DNA of 64,000 nt from Porticoccaceae bacterium. GTDB taxonomy: Bacteria > Pseudomonadota > Gammaproteobacteria > Pseudomonadales > Porticoccaceae. This document shows, in pieces, positions 25,252 to 33,744 of this stretch. The notes beneath the pieces are model-generated. The model ran no database searches, was not told where the DNA came from, and saw only the letters and a list, made by a program, of their open reading frames with translations. The translations under genes and the position numbers were made by a program. The stretch lies in the NCBI GenBank assembly GCA_902557735.1, contig CACEBC010000001.1:39063-103062 (forward strand). Reading direction: 5' to 3'. How positions within the stretch are numbered: the first letter of the stretch is position 1; every line of letters begins with the position of its first letter.

Positions 25252-26850
25252 ATGATTAGAAGCAACATAATTTTTTTTGGCTTACTACTCCTTGTCACCG
25301 CGTGCACTCACCATAAACAAGAATCACAAGACATCCGAATCAAAGCTAATTCGGAATCTTTAATTGGTTCAATTGAGAATGGGATATCAATCTTTCGTGG
25401 CGTACCGTTCGCAAAGCCTCCAATCGGCGATCTGCGTTGGAGAGCACCCAGAAAACATATTCCACGATTAGGCGATCAGCATGCCAAACAATTTGCACCG
25501 GCCTGCATGCAAGACGAATACCTTACCGATTGGTACCGAGATGTAATAGCATCCTTCGGGGGGGATGTGGATGAAGCGCCTGTTCCTCGGCAGGTGAGCG
25601 AAGATTGTTTGTATCTAAACGTATGGACTCCAATGACCGACTCCTCGGCAAATTTACCTGTCATGGTCTATATTTATGGCGGAAACAACCTCTCAGGTTG
25701 GACCTATGAACCAAATTATCTAGGCCATAAACTCGCCAAAAAAGATGTTGTCGTTGTGAGCATCGCATACCGGCAAGGTATTTTCGGGGCATTCGTGAAC
25801 CCTGAGATAGCAGACCAAGAGGGAGAAGATAACTCGGGCAACTTTTTTTTGCTAGACCTTATCGCGGGGCTTCATTGGATACAAGAAAATATCCATTCAT
25901 TTGGAGGTGACCCGGCCAATGTCACGGTCTTTGGCGAGTCCGCGGGCGCTGCAAATATCGGCTATCTGAGCGTGTCGCCTTTGGCTCGAAATCTTTTCAA
26001 GCGCGCCATAAAGCAAAGCGGTGGTTTTGAAATTCATCATGATTACGCAAATGCTTATGAGGAAGAGAAAGAACTTGGGGCAGGATTCGCAAAAATGCTC
26101 GGCGTTTCAACGCTAGCCGAACTGCGGGAAAAGTCTGCCGGGGAGGTCCATGCTCAAGCCATGAAATATTACGGCGATAGCTCTTACAACGCAAAACGAA
26201 AAAATTTTTTTGCGATAGTCGATGACCATGTAATGCCAGATACGCCCGCTAGAATGATTGCGCAAGGACAGATTCATTTGGCCGATTATCTTATAGGCAG
26301 TAACTCGGACGAAAACTTGATGTATACCCCCGACAAAGTAACAGAAAAGGAAGTAAATCAATATATAGAAGACTGGTTCCCAGCCCAAAACTTCATGAGC
26401 GTCAAAGATACGCTATCCTCTTTGGTCAATAGACGTGATAAAATGGCCGTCCTCGATGACAGTGTCGACTACTCCTGTCCGATCCAGATATTAGCTCGAG
26501 CTATCAATCGCCATCTATCAAACAAAGTTTATGTTTATTATTTTTCTAGGGTCCGCGAACATGACACCGGAAAATATATTGGAGCATATCATGGGGCTGA
26601 GTTGCCCTATGTTTTTGGAACTCACGATGATTGGTTACCTACCAGTAAAAATGACTTAGTCTTGACCGATCAAATCATGACGTACTGGACAAATTTTGCC
26701 CGAGTAGGAGATCCCAATGGCGACGGCCTGCCTCGCTGGGAACCTTATGGAAAACAAAAAAAACCTGTCCTAAACTTGGGGGATAAAGTAGCAATGCGAG
26801 AAGTTCCACACAAGCTTTTATGTGATTTGTTTCATGACCCAACAATTTGA
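25252..26850 (+). CDS. Type B carboxylesterase, lipoprotein
   Basis: A 532-residue carboxylesterase with a lipoprotein signal peptide whose lipobox ends VTAC (Cys18). It is therefore anchored to a membrane in the periplasm. The nucleophile is Ser230 in FGESAGA. The oxyanion-type YGGN and the SNSDENLMY segment with the acidic residue fit the family, and the catalytic His lies in YHGAELPYVFG. It hydrolyses carboxylic esters. Beside a CaiT/BetP-like transporter and BKACE, it could release carnitine from O-acylcarnitines before uptake. The enzyme class is certain, the substrate inferred. Confidence 0.9.
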   Translation: MIRSNIIFFGLLLLVTACTHHKQESQDIRIKANSESLIGSIENGISIFRGVPFAKPPIGDLRWRAPRKHIPRLGDQHAKQFAPACMQDEYLTDWYRDVIASFGGDVDEAPVPRQVSEDCLYLNVWTPMTDSSANLPVMVYIYGGNNLSGWTYEPNYLGHKLAKKDVVVVSIAYRQGIFGAFVNPEIADQEGEDNSGNFFLLDLIAGLHWIQENIHSFGGDPANVTVFGESAGAANIGYLSVSPLARNLFKRAIKQSGGFEIHHDYANAYEEEKELGAGFAKMLGVSTLAELREKSAGEVHAQAMKYYGDSSYNAKRKNFFAIVDDHVMPDTPARMIAQGQIHLADYLIGSNSDENLMYTPDKVTEKEVNQYIEDWFPAQNFMSVKDTLSSLVNRRDKMAVLDDSVDYSCPIQILARAINRHLSNKVYVYYFSRVREHDTGKYIGAYHGAELPYVFGTHDDWLPTSKNDLVLTDQIMTYWTNFARVGDPNGDGLPRWEPYGKQKKPVLNLGDKVAMREVPHKLLCDLFHDPTI

Positions 26851-26898
26851 TGTAAATTCAATTAGAAATTCTCGAATGCAAGACTCTGTGGCTGTAAA

Positions 26899-28443
26899 AT
26901 GACTAAAACCATCGAATCAAAAAAAGAACTTGACTCGACTATCTTCTGGGCCACTTTAGTCGTGGTTGCCGCTGCAGCGGTCCCCATACTCAGTGCCCCC
27001 GTGAAAGCCCGTTCCGTAATTACTCACCTCTATGATCTGGTAACTCTTAATTTTGGCATACTTTATATTTGGTATGCGGTCGGCGTCATAATATTTTTAG
27101 CTTTCCTCGCTTTTAGCAAATACGGCTCTGTAAGGCTGGGCGAAGCTGACAGCAAACCGGAATTCTCGACTTTCAGCTGGATCGGCATGCTTTTTTGTGC
27201 GGGAATTGGAGCTGGGATGTTGTATTGGGCAACCATTGAGTGGGGTTTCTATATTGACAATCCACCTTTTGGCGTGGCGCCGCGATCTACAAATGCGATT
27301 GAGTGGGCCGCCAGCTATGGGATTTTTCATTGGGGCATTACTGGTTGGGCTATTTATTGCCTGCCAACCCTTGCTATTGCCTATCCATTTTATGTCAGAC
27401 GTGTTCCTTACCTGCGTCTGAGCACTGCCTGCTCTCAGTTCCTAGTTGGAGGAGTGAATAGCAAATCTGGCCGAGTCATTGACTTTATATTCATGGTTAA
27501 TTTAATTGGCGGAACAGGCACGTCTCTTGGACTTTCAACGCCAATGATCTCCGCGGGTATAGCCAAGTTAACCGGCTTATCAGCAAGCTTTGTTCTCGAC
27601 TTTTGTGTCATGACTTTTTGTGTGGTCCTCTTCTCATGCAGCGCCTGGATGGGGCTAAAAAAGGGAATACAACGTCTTTCCGAATTGAATATGGTTATCG
27701 CTCTGGCGTTACTCGCTTTCGTCCTCTTGGTAGGGCCAACACTTTTTATCTTAAAAATGGGCACCAACAGCATTGGGTTAGTGCTGCAAAATTTTATTCA
27801 AATGAATACTTGGACAGACCCCTGGATAAACAGCGGATTTGTAGAGAGCTGGACAATATTCTATTGGGCCTGGTGGGTTGCTTTTGCGCCTTTCGTGGGT
27901 ATTTTTGTTACCAGAATTTCCTTTGGCCGGACATTACGACAAGTCATTTTAGGTATGCTCGGGTTTGGGAGTATGGGTGTGGGTATTTTCTTCATCGTTT
28001 TGGGTAACTATGCGATGCACCTCGAGTTGAATGATATCTTGAATGTTACCAATATAATGAGGGAACAAAGCGAATCTGCCGCCATAACTGAAGTTTTTAT
28101 GTCCTTGCCATTTGGTTACTATTGCCTCGCGGCTTTTTGTCTTATTTCTGTAGTTTTTGTTGTTACGACTTATGATTCTGCATCTTACACACTCGCATCA
28201 GTTGCAACACAAAGACTTCGCGCTGGGGAAGATCCTGCCAGGTGGCAGAGGCTGTTTTGGGCCGGCGTATTGGCCGTGTTGCCTATATCACTCATGTATA
28301 TTGATGGAGGCCAAAAAATTATTCTGTCAGCAACCATAGTCTTTTCGTTGCCTCTTCTGGCGGTCGGGATAATCATGGGTGTATCATTGATTCGCGCCCT
28401 GCGCGAAGATGACCAACACCGAGAAATAAAAGCTGAGACTTAA
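26899..28443 (+). CDS. BCCT-family transporter (betaine/carnitine/choline)
   Basis: A 514-residue transporter with about twelve membrane segments of the BCCT fold. The signature GIGAGMLYWATIEWGFY (near residue 100) resembles CaiT more than BetP, and WTIFYWAWWVAFAPFVGIF (near 317-335) is the aromatic substrate box that cages trimethylammonium groups. It imports a quaternary ammonium compound, by Na+ or H+ symport or by exchange. It lies 48 bases after the esterase gene and 17 before the BKACE gene. Together these favour uptake of carnitine or a related betaine. Confidence 0.93.
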   Translation: MTKTIESKKELDSTIFWATLVVVAAAAVPILSAPVKARSVITHLYDLVTLNFGILYIWYAVGVIIFLAFLAFSKYGSVRLGEADSKPEFSTFSWIGMLFCAGIGAGMLYWATIEWGFYIDNPPFGVAPRSTNAIEWAASYGIFHWGITGWAIYCLPTLAIAYPFYVRRVPYLRLSTACSQFLVGGVNSKSGRVIDFIFMVNLIGGTGTSLGLSTPMISAGIAKLTGLSASFVLDFCVMTFCVVLFSCSAWMGLKKGIQRLSELNMVIALALLAFVLLVGPTLFILKMGTNSIGLVLQNFIQMNTWTDPWINSGFVESWTIFYWAWWVAFAPFVGIFVTRISFGRTLRQVILGMLGFGSMGVGIFFIVLGNYAMHLELNDILNVTNIMREQSESAAITEVFMSLPFGYYCLAAFCLISVVFVVTTYDSASYTLASVATQRLRAGEDPARWQRLFWAGVLAVLPISLMYIDGGQKIILSATIVFSLPLLAVGIIMGVSLIRALREDDQHREIKAET

Positions 28444-28460
28444 ACTTATAAAAACACAAG

Positions 28461-29381
28461 GTGCAAAAAGTGGCTTCTACAATAAATTCTATCAATCGAT
28501 CTGTCATTATTACCTGCGCAGTCACGGGCTCGGGCGATTCCGCTGATAAAACTCCCCATCTGCCGATAACACCCAAGCAAATTGCAGATGCATCAATTGA
28601 TGCCGCAAAAGCGGGTGCCGCTATTGCTCATATCCATGTAAGAGACCCCGACACAGGAGCCCCCGCGCGTGACCTCGCACTGTATCGGGAGGTCGTTGAT
28701 AGAATCCGTAGCAGCGATACCGATGTAGTGATAAATCTCACTACCGGGATGGGAGGCGATCTGTTTTTGGGCCCTGACGATGATCCGCTTGATTTTGACC
28801 AGACAACTGATTGCGTAGGCCAGGTAGAACGCATGGAGCATGTTGAAGAACTCCTTCCTGAAATCTGTAGCCTTGACTGCGGATCATTCAATTACCCTGT
28901 CGACAATTATGTTTATATCTCGTCAACGAACATGCTTCGCATAGGCGCCGAAAGGCTGCAAAAGATAGGGGTTAAGCCAGAGTTAGAAACATTCGATTTG
29001 GGGCATATCTGGTTTGCTAAACAAATGATTGCAGAGGGAATTATAGAGAGCCCCCCTCTTTTCCAAATCTGTCTTAATGTCCGGTGGGCCGCCGAGGCCC
29101 TACCCAGAAATTTTCAAACAATGGTAGATAATTTGCCTGATGAGGCTAATTGGAGTGCGTTTGCCTTGGGCGCACTAGAAATGCCAATGGTCGCGCAAAG
29201 CGCTATGCTCGGCGGCCACGCGCGGGTAGGGTTGGAAGATAATTTATACCTCGACAGAGGAGTCCTCGCCACCAACGCCCAATTAGTCGAGCGAGCGCGC
29301 ACTATACTTGAGCTGATAGGCTGTAAGGTTCAATCGCCCCAAGAAGCGAGGGATAGTTTCAATCTCAAATGTTTTCACTAA
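28461..29381 (+). CDS. BKACE family beta-keto acid cleavage enzyme (DUF849)
   Basis: A 306-residue zinc-dependent TIM-barrel enzyme of the BKACE family. Metal ligands His57 and His59 lie in AHIHVRD, and the C-terminal GLEDNLYLDRGVLATN is characteristic. These enzymes join a beta-keto acid with acetyl-CoA to give acetoacetate and a new CoA thioester. In carnitine breakdown the BKACE makes betainyl-CoA from 3-dehydrocarnitine. The open frame starts with GTG at 28461; a second GTG at 28470 is also possible. The neighbouring transporter and thioesterase favour 3-dehydrocarnitine as substrate, though other keto acids fit the family too. Confidence 0.92.
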   Translation: MQKVASTINSINRSVIITCAVTGSGDSADKTPHLPITPKQIADASIDAAKAGAAIAHIHVRDPDTGAPARDLALYREVVDRIRSSDTDVVINLTTGMGGDLFLGPDDDPLDFDQTTDCVGQVERMEHVEELLPEICSLDCGSFNYPVDNYVYISSTNMLRIGAERLQKIGVKPELETFDLGHIWFAKQMIAEGIIESPPLFQICLNVRWAAEALPRNFQTMVDNLPDEANWSAFALGALEMPMVAQSAMLGGHARVGLEDNLYLDRGVLATNAQLVERARTILELIGCKVQSPQEARDSFNLKCFH

Positions 29382-29404
29382 CTCTCCTTATAAATTAGCT
29401 GCTC

Positions 29405-29821
29405 ATGATTGTATACAAAGGCATAAATCATCCAAATCTCTGCGACGTCATGGGACATATGACAACCCGCCACTATGTGGCAATGTTTGATGATGGCTCT
29501 TATCATTTTCTCCATGCCATTTTTGGATGGTCTACCGACAATTTAGTAAAAGAAAAAACCGGATGGGCAGATGTTCGTCACGTAATTGAATATCAGGCTG
29601 AAGTCGCTGAAGGTGATTTGCTTGAAATCACTGCAAAACTACTCAAGATAGGAAATAAGTCAATAACTGTGCTTTATGAAATGCAAAATGTAAGTAAAGA
29701 AACTCTAGCAGCAACGCTAAAGAGCACAAGCGTATATTTTGACCTTGAAGTTAGGACTGCCATTCCCATCACGTCAAAAATGAAGGAATCAGCTCAGAAA
29801 TACCTTGTCGAGGCCGAATGA
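29405..29821 (+). CDS. Hotdog-fold acyl-CoA thioesterase
   Basis: A 138-residue single hotdog domain of the 4-hydroxybenzoyl-CoA thioesterase type. CDVMGHMTTRHYVAMFDDG at about residues 13-31 corresponds to the usual D-x-x-G-H-x-x-N-x-x-Y active-site region, and VEYQAEV-like strand features follow. It hydrolyses a CoA thioester in the cytoplasm. Directly after a BKACE it is a good candidate betainyl-CoA thioesterase that yields glycine betaine, as in known carnitine operons. The gap to the BKACE gene is 23 bases. Confidence 0.88.
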   Translation: MIVYKGINHPNLCDVMGHMTTRHYVAMFDDGSYHFLHAIFGWSTDNLVKEKTGWADVRHVIEYQAEVAEGDLLEITAKLLKIGNKSITVLYEMQNVSKETLAATLKSTSVYFDLEVRTAIPITSKMKESAQKYLVEAE

Positions 29822-29936
29822 TCTGATTTATTTTTGGCGAGTTTTCAGTGGCGAATTGCGGGAAATGTCAGTTTACTAGAAATGGGATCTCTTCAAAAGA
29901 GAGCAAATAAGAGTCTTTAAAAATTGGAGCCTCCAT

Positions 29937-31154
29937 GTGAATTCCGCAGAAAAGCTAGAAAATAGTGAAAAATCTCCTTTCGACCACTGGACCTCGATCG
30001 GAATAAGTCTCTATATGACGCTCGTGGGATACGGTGTTTTGGTCGGAATACCGGTGATCTCAACCGCATGGGTTAACTTACTGGGATTCTCAGAAGTCGA
30101 GGTCGGATATTTAGCGGCAGCTGACTTGGGTGGTCTATCGCTTGGGGCCTTCGTCAGCTCTTTCTTTATTGCCAGACTCGATCGCCGTTTGATGGTTTTA
30201 TTTGCCATCTTGCTCGCTGTCACAGCAAATTGGCTTTGCATAAGTTGGGTAGATTATCAACAAGTATTGTACTTGCGCCTTCTAGCCGGACTGGGTAGTG
30301 GAATTTATACAGCGGTAGCCGTTTCCTCGCTGGGGGCAACGTCAAAACCTGCTCTAGCCTATAATTTAATGTTATTTGCATTTGCCTTCTCGCAAGCTCT
30401 TGAGCTTCATTTTCTTCCTCTGATGTCAATGTCTGGCATATACACCGTTTTTATCTTTTGTTTCTTACTTACCCTGCCATTCATCAAATGGATACCTGCT
30501 CATGCAACAAAAGCTCAGAGCTTAGATAGTTGCCCTGTTGAAGAGCATACTCAAGATGGGCATGGCATTTCAGCAACAATACCAAAGTATGTGCCCTGGT
30601 TGTGCCTCCTCGCGATGGTTATTACTTACATTAACATCGGTTCATACTGGACCTATATTGAGCTAGCTGCGCTGAGCGACCAAGCAACCCCTTCATGGAC
30701 CGGAAAAGTTCTTGTTTGGTCATCATTTTGCAGCATCCTTGGTTGCGCGTTTGCCACACTTCTGAGTAACCGATTTGGTTTGATACGGCCATTATTAATT
30801 GCACTTTTCACTATGACGTGCGTAGTGGGGTTACTTGCAAATGGCATCAATGATACAACTTTGCTAATAAGTGTATTTTCATTCAACTTATTATGGATTT
30901 TTATAGATGTCTATCAGATGTCGACCATAGCCAATATCGATATGGCTGGCAAATATGCCGCGATGATGCCCGCTGCTCAGGGTCTTGGTCAAATAATAGG
31001 CCCAATTCTATCAGCATCATTACTGGATTCAGCGTTGGGCTACAGCAGCGTATTTTTGATGTGCTCGGGAGCAGCCCTTATTGCGATGGGCATCTATTTT
31101 TATATGTTTATGACATTCAGAAAGAGACTTCCAGAATTAGCTTATGCCTCTTAG
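29937..31154 (+). CDS. MFS transporter
   Basis: A 405-residue major facilitator protein with about twelve hydrophobic segments and the loop SFFIARLDRRLMV between helices 2 and 3. The start is GTG at 29937; the ATG two bases upstream runs straight into a TGA. A GGAG ribosome-binding site precedes it. Its end overlaps the DUF305 gene by 11 bases. It may export or import a metabolite of the cluster. The sequence does not reveal the substrate. Confidence 0.88.
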   Translation: MNSAEKLENSEKSPFDHWTSIGISLYMTLVGYGVLVGIPVISTAWVNLLGFSEVEVGYLAAADLGGLSLGAFVSSFFIARLDRRLMVLFAILLAVTANWLCISWVDYQQVLYLRLLAGLGSGIYTAVAVSSLGATSKPALAYNLMLFAFAFSQALELHFLPLMSMSGIYTVFIFCFLLTLPFIKWIPAHATKAQSLDSCPVEEHTQDGHGISATIPKYVPWLCLLAMVITYINIGSYWTYIELAALSDQATPSWTGKVLVWSSFCSILGCAFATLLSNRFGLIRPLLIALFTMTCVVGLLANGINDTTLLISVFSFNLLWIFIDVYQMSTIANIDMAGKYAAMMPAAQGLGQIIGPILSASLLDSALGYSSVFLMCSGAALIAMGIYFYMFMTFRKRLPELAYAS

Positions 31155-33594
31155 AATCAATTTGCCTAAACCATTTCTCAGCCCAGTTTTGGTGAGTTTT
31201 ATAGGCTGTATTTTATTCTCGTCGTTTGCCGTTGATGGAGCACCCATACTCCAGCCTGGTGCGCCAGGCGATACTACCCGACTGCTTGATGCAGACAAGG
31301 CAATCAGCATTGCCAAGTCGTCTTATACGCTTGACGACGTGCGTTTTATGCAGGACATGATCCTTCACCATCATCAAGCTACGTTAATGGCCAAATTGGC
31401 CGATCTCAATACCAATAATAAAAAAATCATTGATCTAGCGCAGCGCATTGATTCTTCTCAGGCCGACGAAATAATTTTCATGCAAGAGTGGCTTGAAGAT
31501 CGCGGCGAAATAGCTCCCAATCCGTTCAAAGAAACAGCGAACGCTATGCACCATGATATGGCAGGCATGGCAACGCCAGAACAAATGGCATCACTTGAGA
31601 GCTTAATCAGCAAAGATTTCGATCGTCTTTTTCTAAAACTCATGATCGCGCATCATGATGGCGCCATCGCAATGGTTGAAGATCTCAGAGAACAGCCTGG
31701 TTCAGCATTCGACTCGCTCTTAGACGAGTTTGTCTCAGATATTATGAATGATCAGGCCGTAGAGATCGAAAGAATGAACAAGTTACTAATTGGTCTATCG
31801 AGCGACCCTCGGGCGGGATTAAAAGCTGGTCTAAATAATGCCGAGGAAGCAATTCTTCATCTCCAGCTCGTCAGATCCCTGCCCAAGCCTCCAGGTTTTT
31901 TTGATCCGGAAAACCCTGCTGGGAGAGGTGCTGAAAAGCGGAAAAAAAATAAAGAAGGAGTAGGTAAAGAAGATTCTGAGACTATTGAAGATAAAGCAAA
32001 AAATAAGCGCTATCCTATGCTAAGTTTTGCCAATACTGACATGGCCTTTCGAGACGACATACTAGTGGCCGGCAACTATCACGGGTTCAATATTTATCAT
32101 ATCGATAGCAAAGGGTTACCAACACTTCTCAGCTCAGTGGTTTGTCCGGGGGGGCAAGGGGATGTTTCATTGGTGGGGCACCTCTTGATTTATTCGGTAG
32201 AGCAAACCCGAAGTCGTGTTGACTGTGGTCTGGAAGGCGTCAATTCCGATACTAGTCCAGATCGTTTCCAGGGGCTGCGTATCTTCGATATCTCGGACTT
32301 GAGGCGCCCTAAACATGTCGCTGGAGTTCAGACGTGTCGGGGTTCGCATACGCACTCAGTTGTCACTCCTCCCGGTTCAAAAGATAAAATTCTTGTCTAT
32401 AATTCTGGCATCCGGAACGTCAGAAAAGAAAAGGAGCTAGGGGGATGTATCGATGATATTCCAGGTGATCAGCGAACAGCACTTTTTCGCATCGACGTGA
32501 TTGAAATCCCCATAGATAATCCCACAGAAGCCCGAATTATCGATAGCCCTGCAGTTTTTGCCGATTCCAAAACAGGTTCGCTTGCAGGCCTTTGGCGTGG
32601 CGGAGACCATGGCGATGACTCGCAAGAGACTCAAATTACAGATCATTGTCACGACATAACCGTATTTCCATCTGCAAACATAGCCGCCGGCGCCTGTTCA
32701 GGTAATGGTATTCTCTTCGATATCACAGATCCTAATAAACCTCAGCGCATCGATGTCGTGACCGATGCCGGGTTTGCCTACTGGCACTCAGCAACTTTCA
32801 ATAATGAAGGCAATAAAGTGTTGTTTACAGATGAATGGGGCGGCGGTGGACGGGCTCGTTGCAGAGCGTGGGATCGTCTAGATTGGGGTGCTGATGCTAT
32901 CTATGATATTGTCGATGGTAAGCTTGAGTTCAAGAGTCACTATAAAATGCCGGCTCCGCAAATGGAGTCGGAAAATTGTGTAGCACATAACGGCTCTATC
33001 ATCCCCGTTCCCGGTAGAGACATCTTCGTTCAAGCATGGTATCAAGGTGGCATCTCGGTAATCGATTTTACTGATTCTTCAAACCCCCAAGAGATAGCAT
33101 ACTTTGATCGGGGGCCAATTATGGAAGACGAGCTCGTAACAGGCGGCTATTGGTCTGTTTATTACTATGAAGGTACCATCTATGCGACTGAAATAACCAG
33201 AGGTTTGGATGTATTCAAATTACTGCCCAGCGAATATCTAAGTCAGAATGAGATTTTGGCAGCTGCGGTAGCGTACCCTCTAGTCGGACCTCGTCGATCA
33301 TTTAATCCCCAACAACAAATTCCTATGAGCTGGCCCGCAAAACCGGAGGTAGCGATGGCATACATCGATCAGCTAATCCGCGCCGGCGATATTGATTTCA
33401 GGATTGCAACTGATATTTCGAAAAAACTGGAGGAGGTGAGAATAGCCTTGGAAAACGGTGGTGATCGAAGACTGGGTGAGCAGATAAACGCGCTTGAGAG
33501 ATCCCTTCAAGAGTCAGGTGCGGGAAAATTGGCGCAAATTCGCATGCAAAAGTTAAAATACATACTAAAAGAAATGGGCAGAACCCTAATGTAG
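31144..33594 (+). CDS. Exported DUF305-LVIVD repeat fusion protein
   Basis: An 816-residue protein with a hydrophobic signal segment at about residues 12-31. A DUF305 domain follows at about 50-215, with His-rich MILHHHQATLMA and MIAHHDGAIAMVEDL. A Lys/Glu-rich linker lies near 255-285. The rest is a beta-propeller of LVIVD-like repeats (LRIFDISDLRRPKHVAGV, LFDITDPNKPQRIDVV, ISVIDFTDSSNPQEIAYF), and the protein ends in a helical tail. DUF305 proteins are His-rich and often linked to metals; the propeller probably mediates binding. It overlaps the MFS gene by 11 bases. No enzymatic role can be assigned. Confidence 0.88.
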   Translation: MPLRINLPKPFLSPVLVSFIGCILFSSFAVDGAPILQPGAPGDTTRLLDADKAISIAKSSYTLDDVRFMQDMILHHHQATLMAKLADLNTNNKKIIDLAQRIDSSQADEIIFMQEWLEDRGEIAPNPFKETANAMHHDMAGMATPEQMASLESLISKDFDRLFLKLMIAHHDGAIAMVEDLREQPGSAFDSLLDEFVSDIMNDQAVEIERMNKLLIGLSSDPRAGLKAGLNNAEEAILHLQLVRSLPKPPGFFDPENPAGRGAEKRKKNKEGVGKEDSETIEDKAKNKRYPMLSFANTDMAFRDDILVAGNYHGFNIYHIDSKGLPTLLSSVVCPGGQGDVSLVGHLLIYSVEQTRSRVDCGLEGVNSDTSPDRFQGLRIFDISDLRRPKHVAGVQTCRGSHTHSVVTPPGSKDKILVYNSGIRNVRKEKELGGCIDDIPGDQRTALFRIDVIEIPIDNPTEARIIDSPAVFADSKTGSLAGLWRGGDHGDDSQETQITDHCHDITVFPSANIAAGACSGNGILFDITDPNKPQRIDVVTDAGFAYWHSATFNNEGNKVLFTDEWGGGGRARCRAWDRLDWGADAIYDIVDGKLEFKSHYKMPAPQMESENCVAHNGSIIPVPGRDIFVQAWYQGGISVIDFTDSSNPQEIAYFDRGPIMEDELVTGGYWSVYYYEGTIYATEITRGLDVFKLLPSEYLSQNEILAAAVAYPLVGPRRSFNPQQQIPMSWPAKPEVAMAYIDQLIRAGDIDFRIATDISKKLEEVRIALENGGDRRLGEQINALERSLQESGAGKLAQIRMQKLKYILKEMGRTLM

Positions 33595-33615
33595 TTGCCT
33601 TTTTTGTAACTTTTT
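33593..33615 (+). terminator. Weak terminator candidate after DUF305-LVIVD gene
   Basis: AGTTGC (33593-33598) pairs with GTAACT (33606-33611) with one G-U pair, followed by a run of five T residues. The stem is short and A+T-rich, so termination may be partial. Confidence 0.35.
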
Positions 33616-33660
33616 AAGATACAAGAGAGAGATAGTAATGTAGTCGAAGTAACTATAAAA

Positions 33661-33682
33661 CTCGCTCTGTTCAAACAGCGAA
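33661..33682 (-). terminator. Hairpin downstream of DUF3604 gene
   Basis: On the minus strand TTCGCTGTT and AACAGAGCGAG form a bulged stem, followed by GAGTTTTAT. It lies about 65 bases beyond the DUF3604 stop, between convergent genes. A two-base bulge and a short T run make it an uncertain terminator. Confidence 0.3.
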
Positions 33683-33744
33683 CCTGCTCTTTACAACCCA
33701 TTTTGGGGCGTCATCCAGGCTTCCGATCTCAGTGAGTGTCCCGA

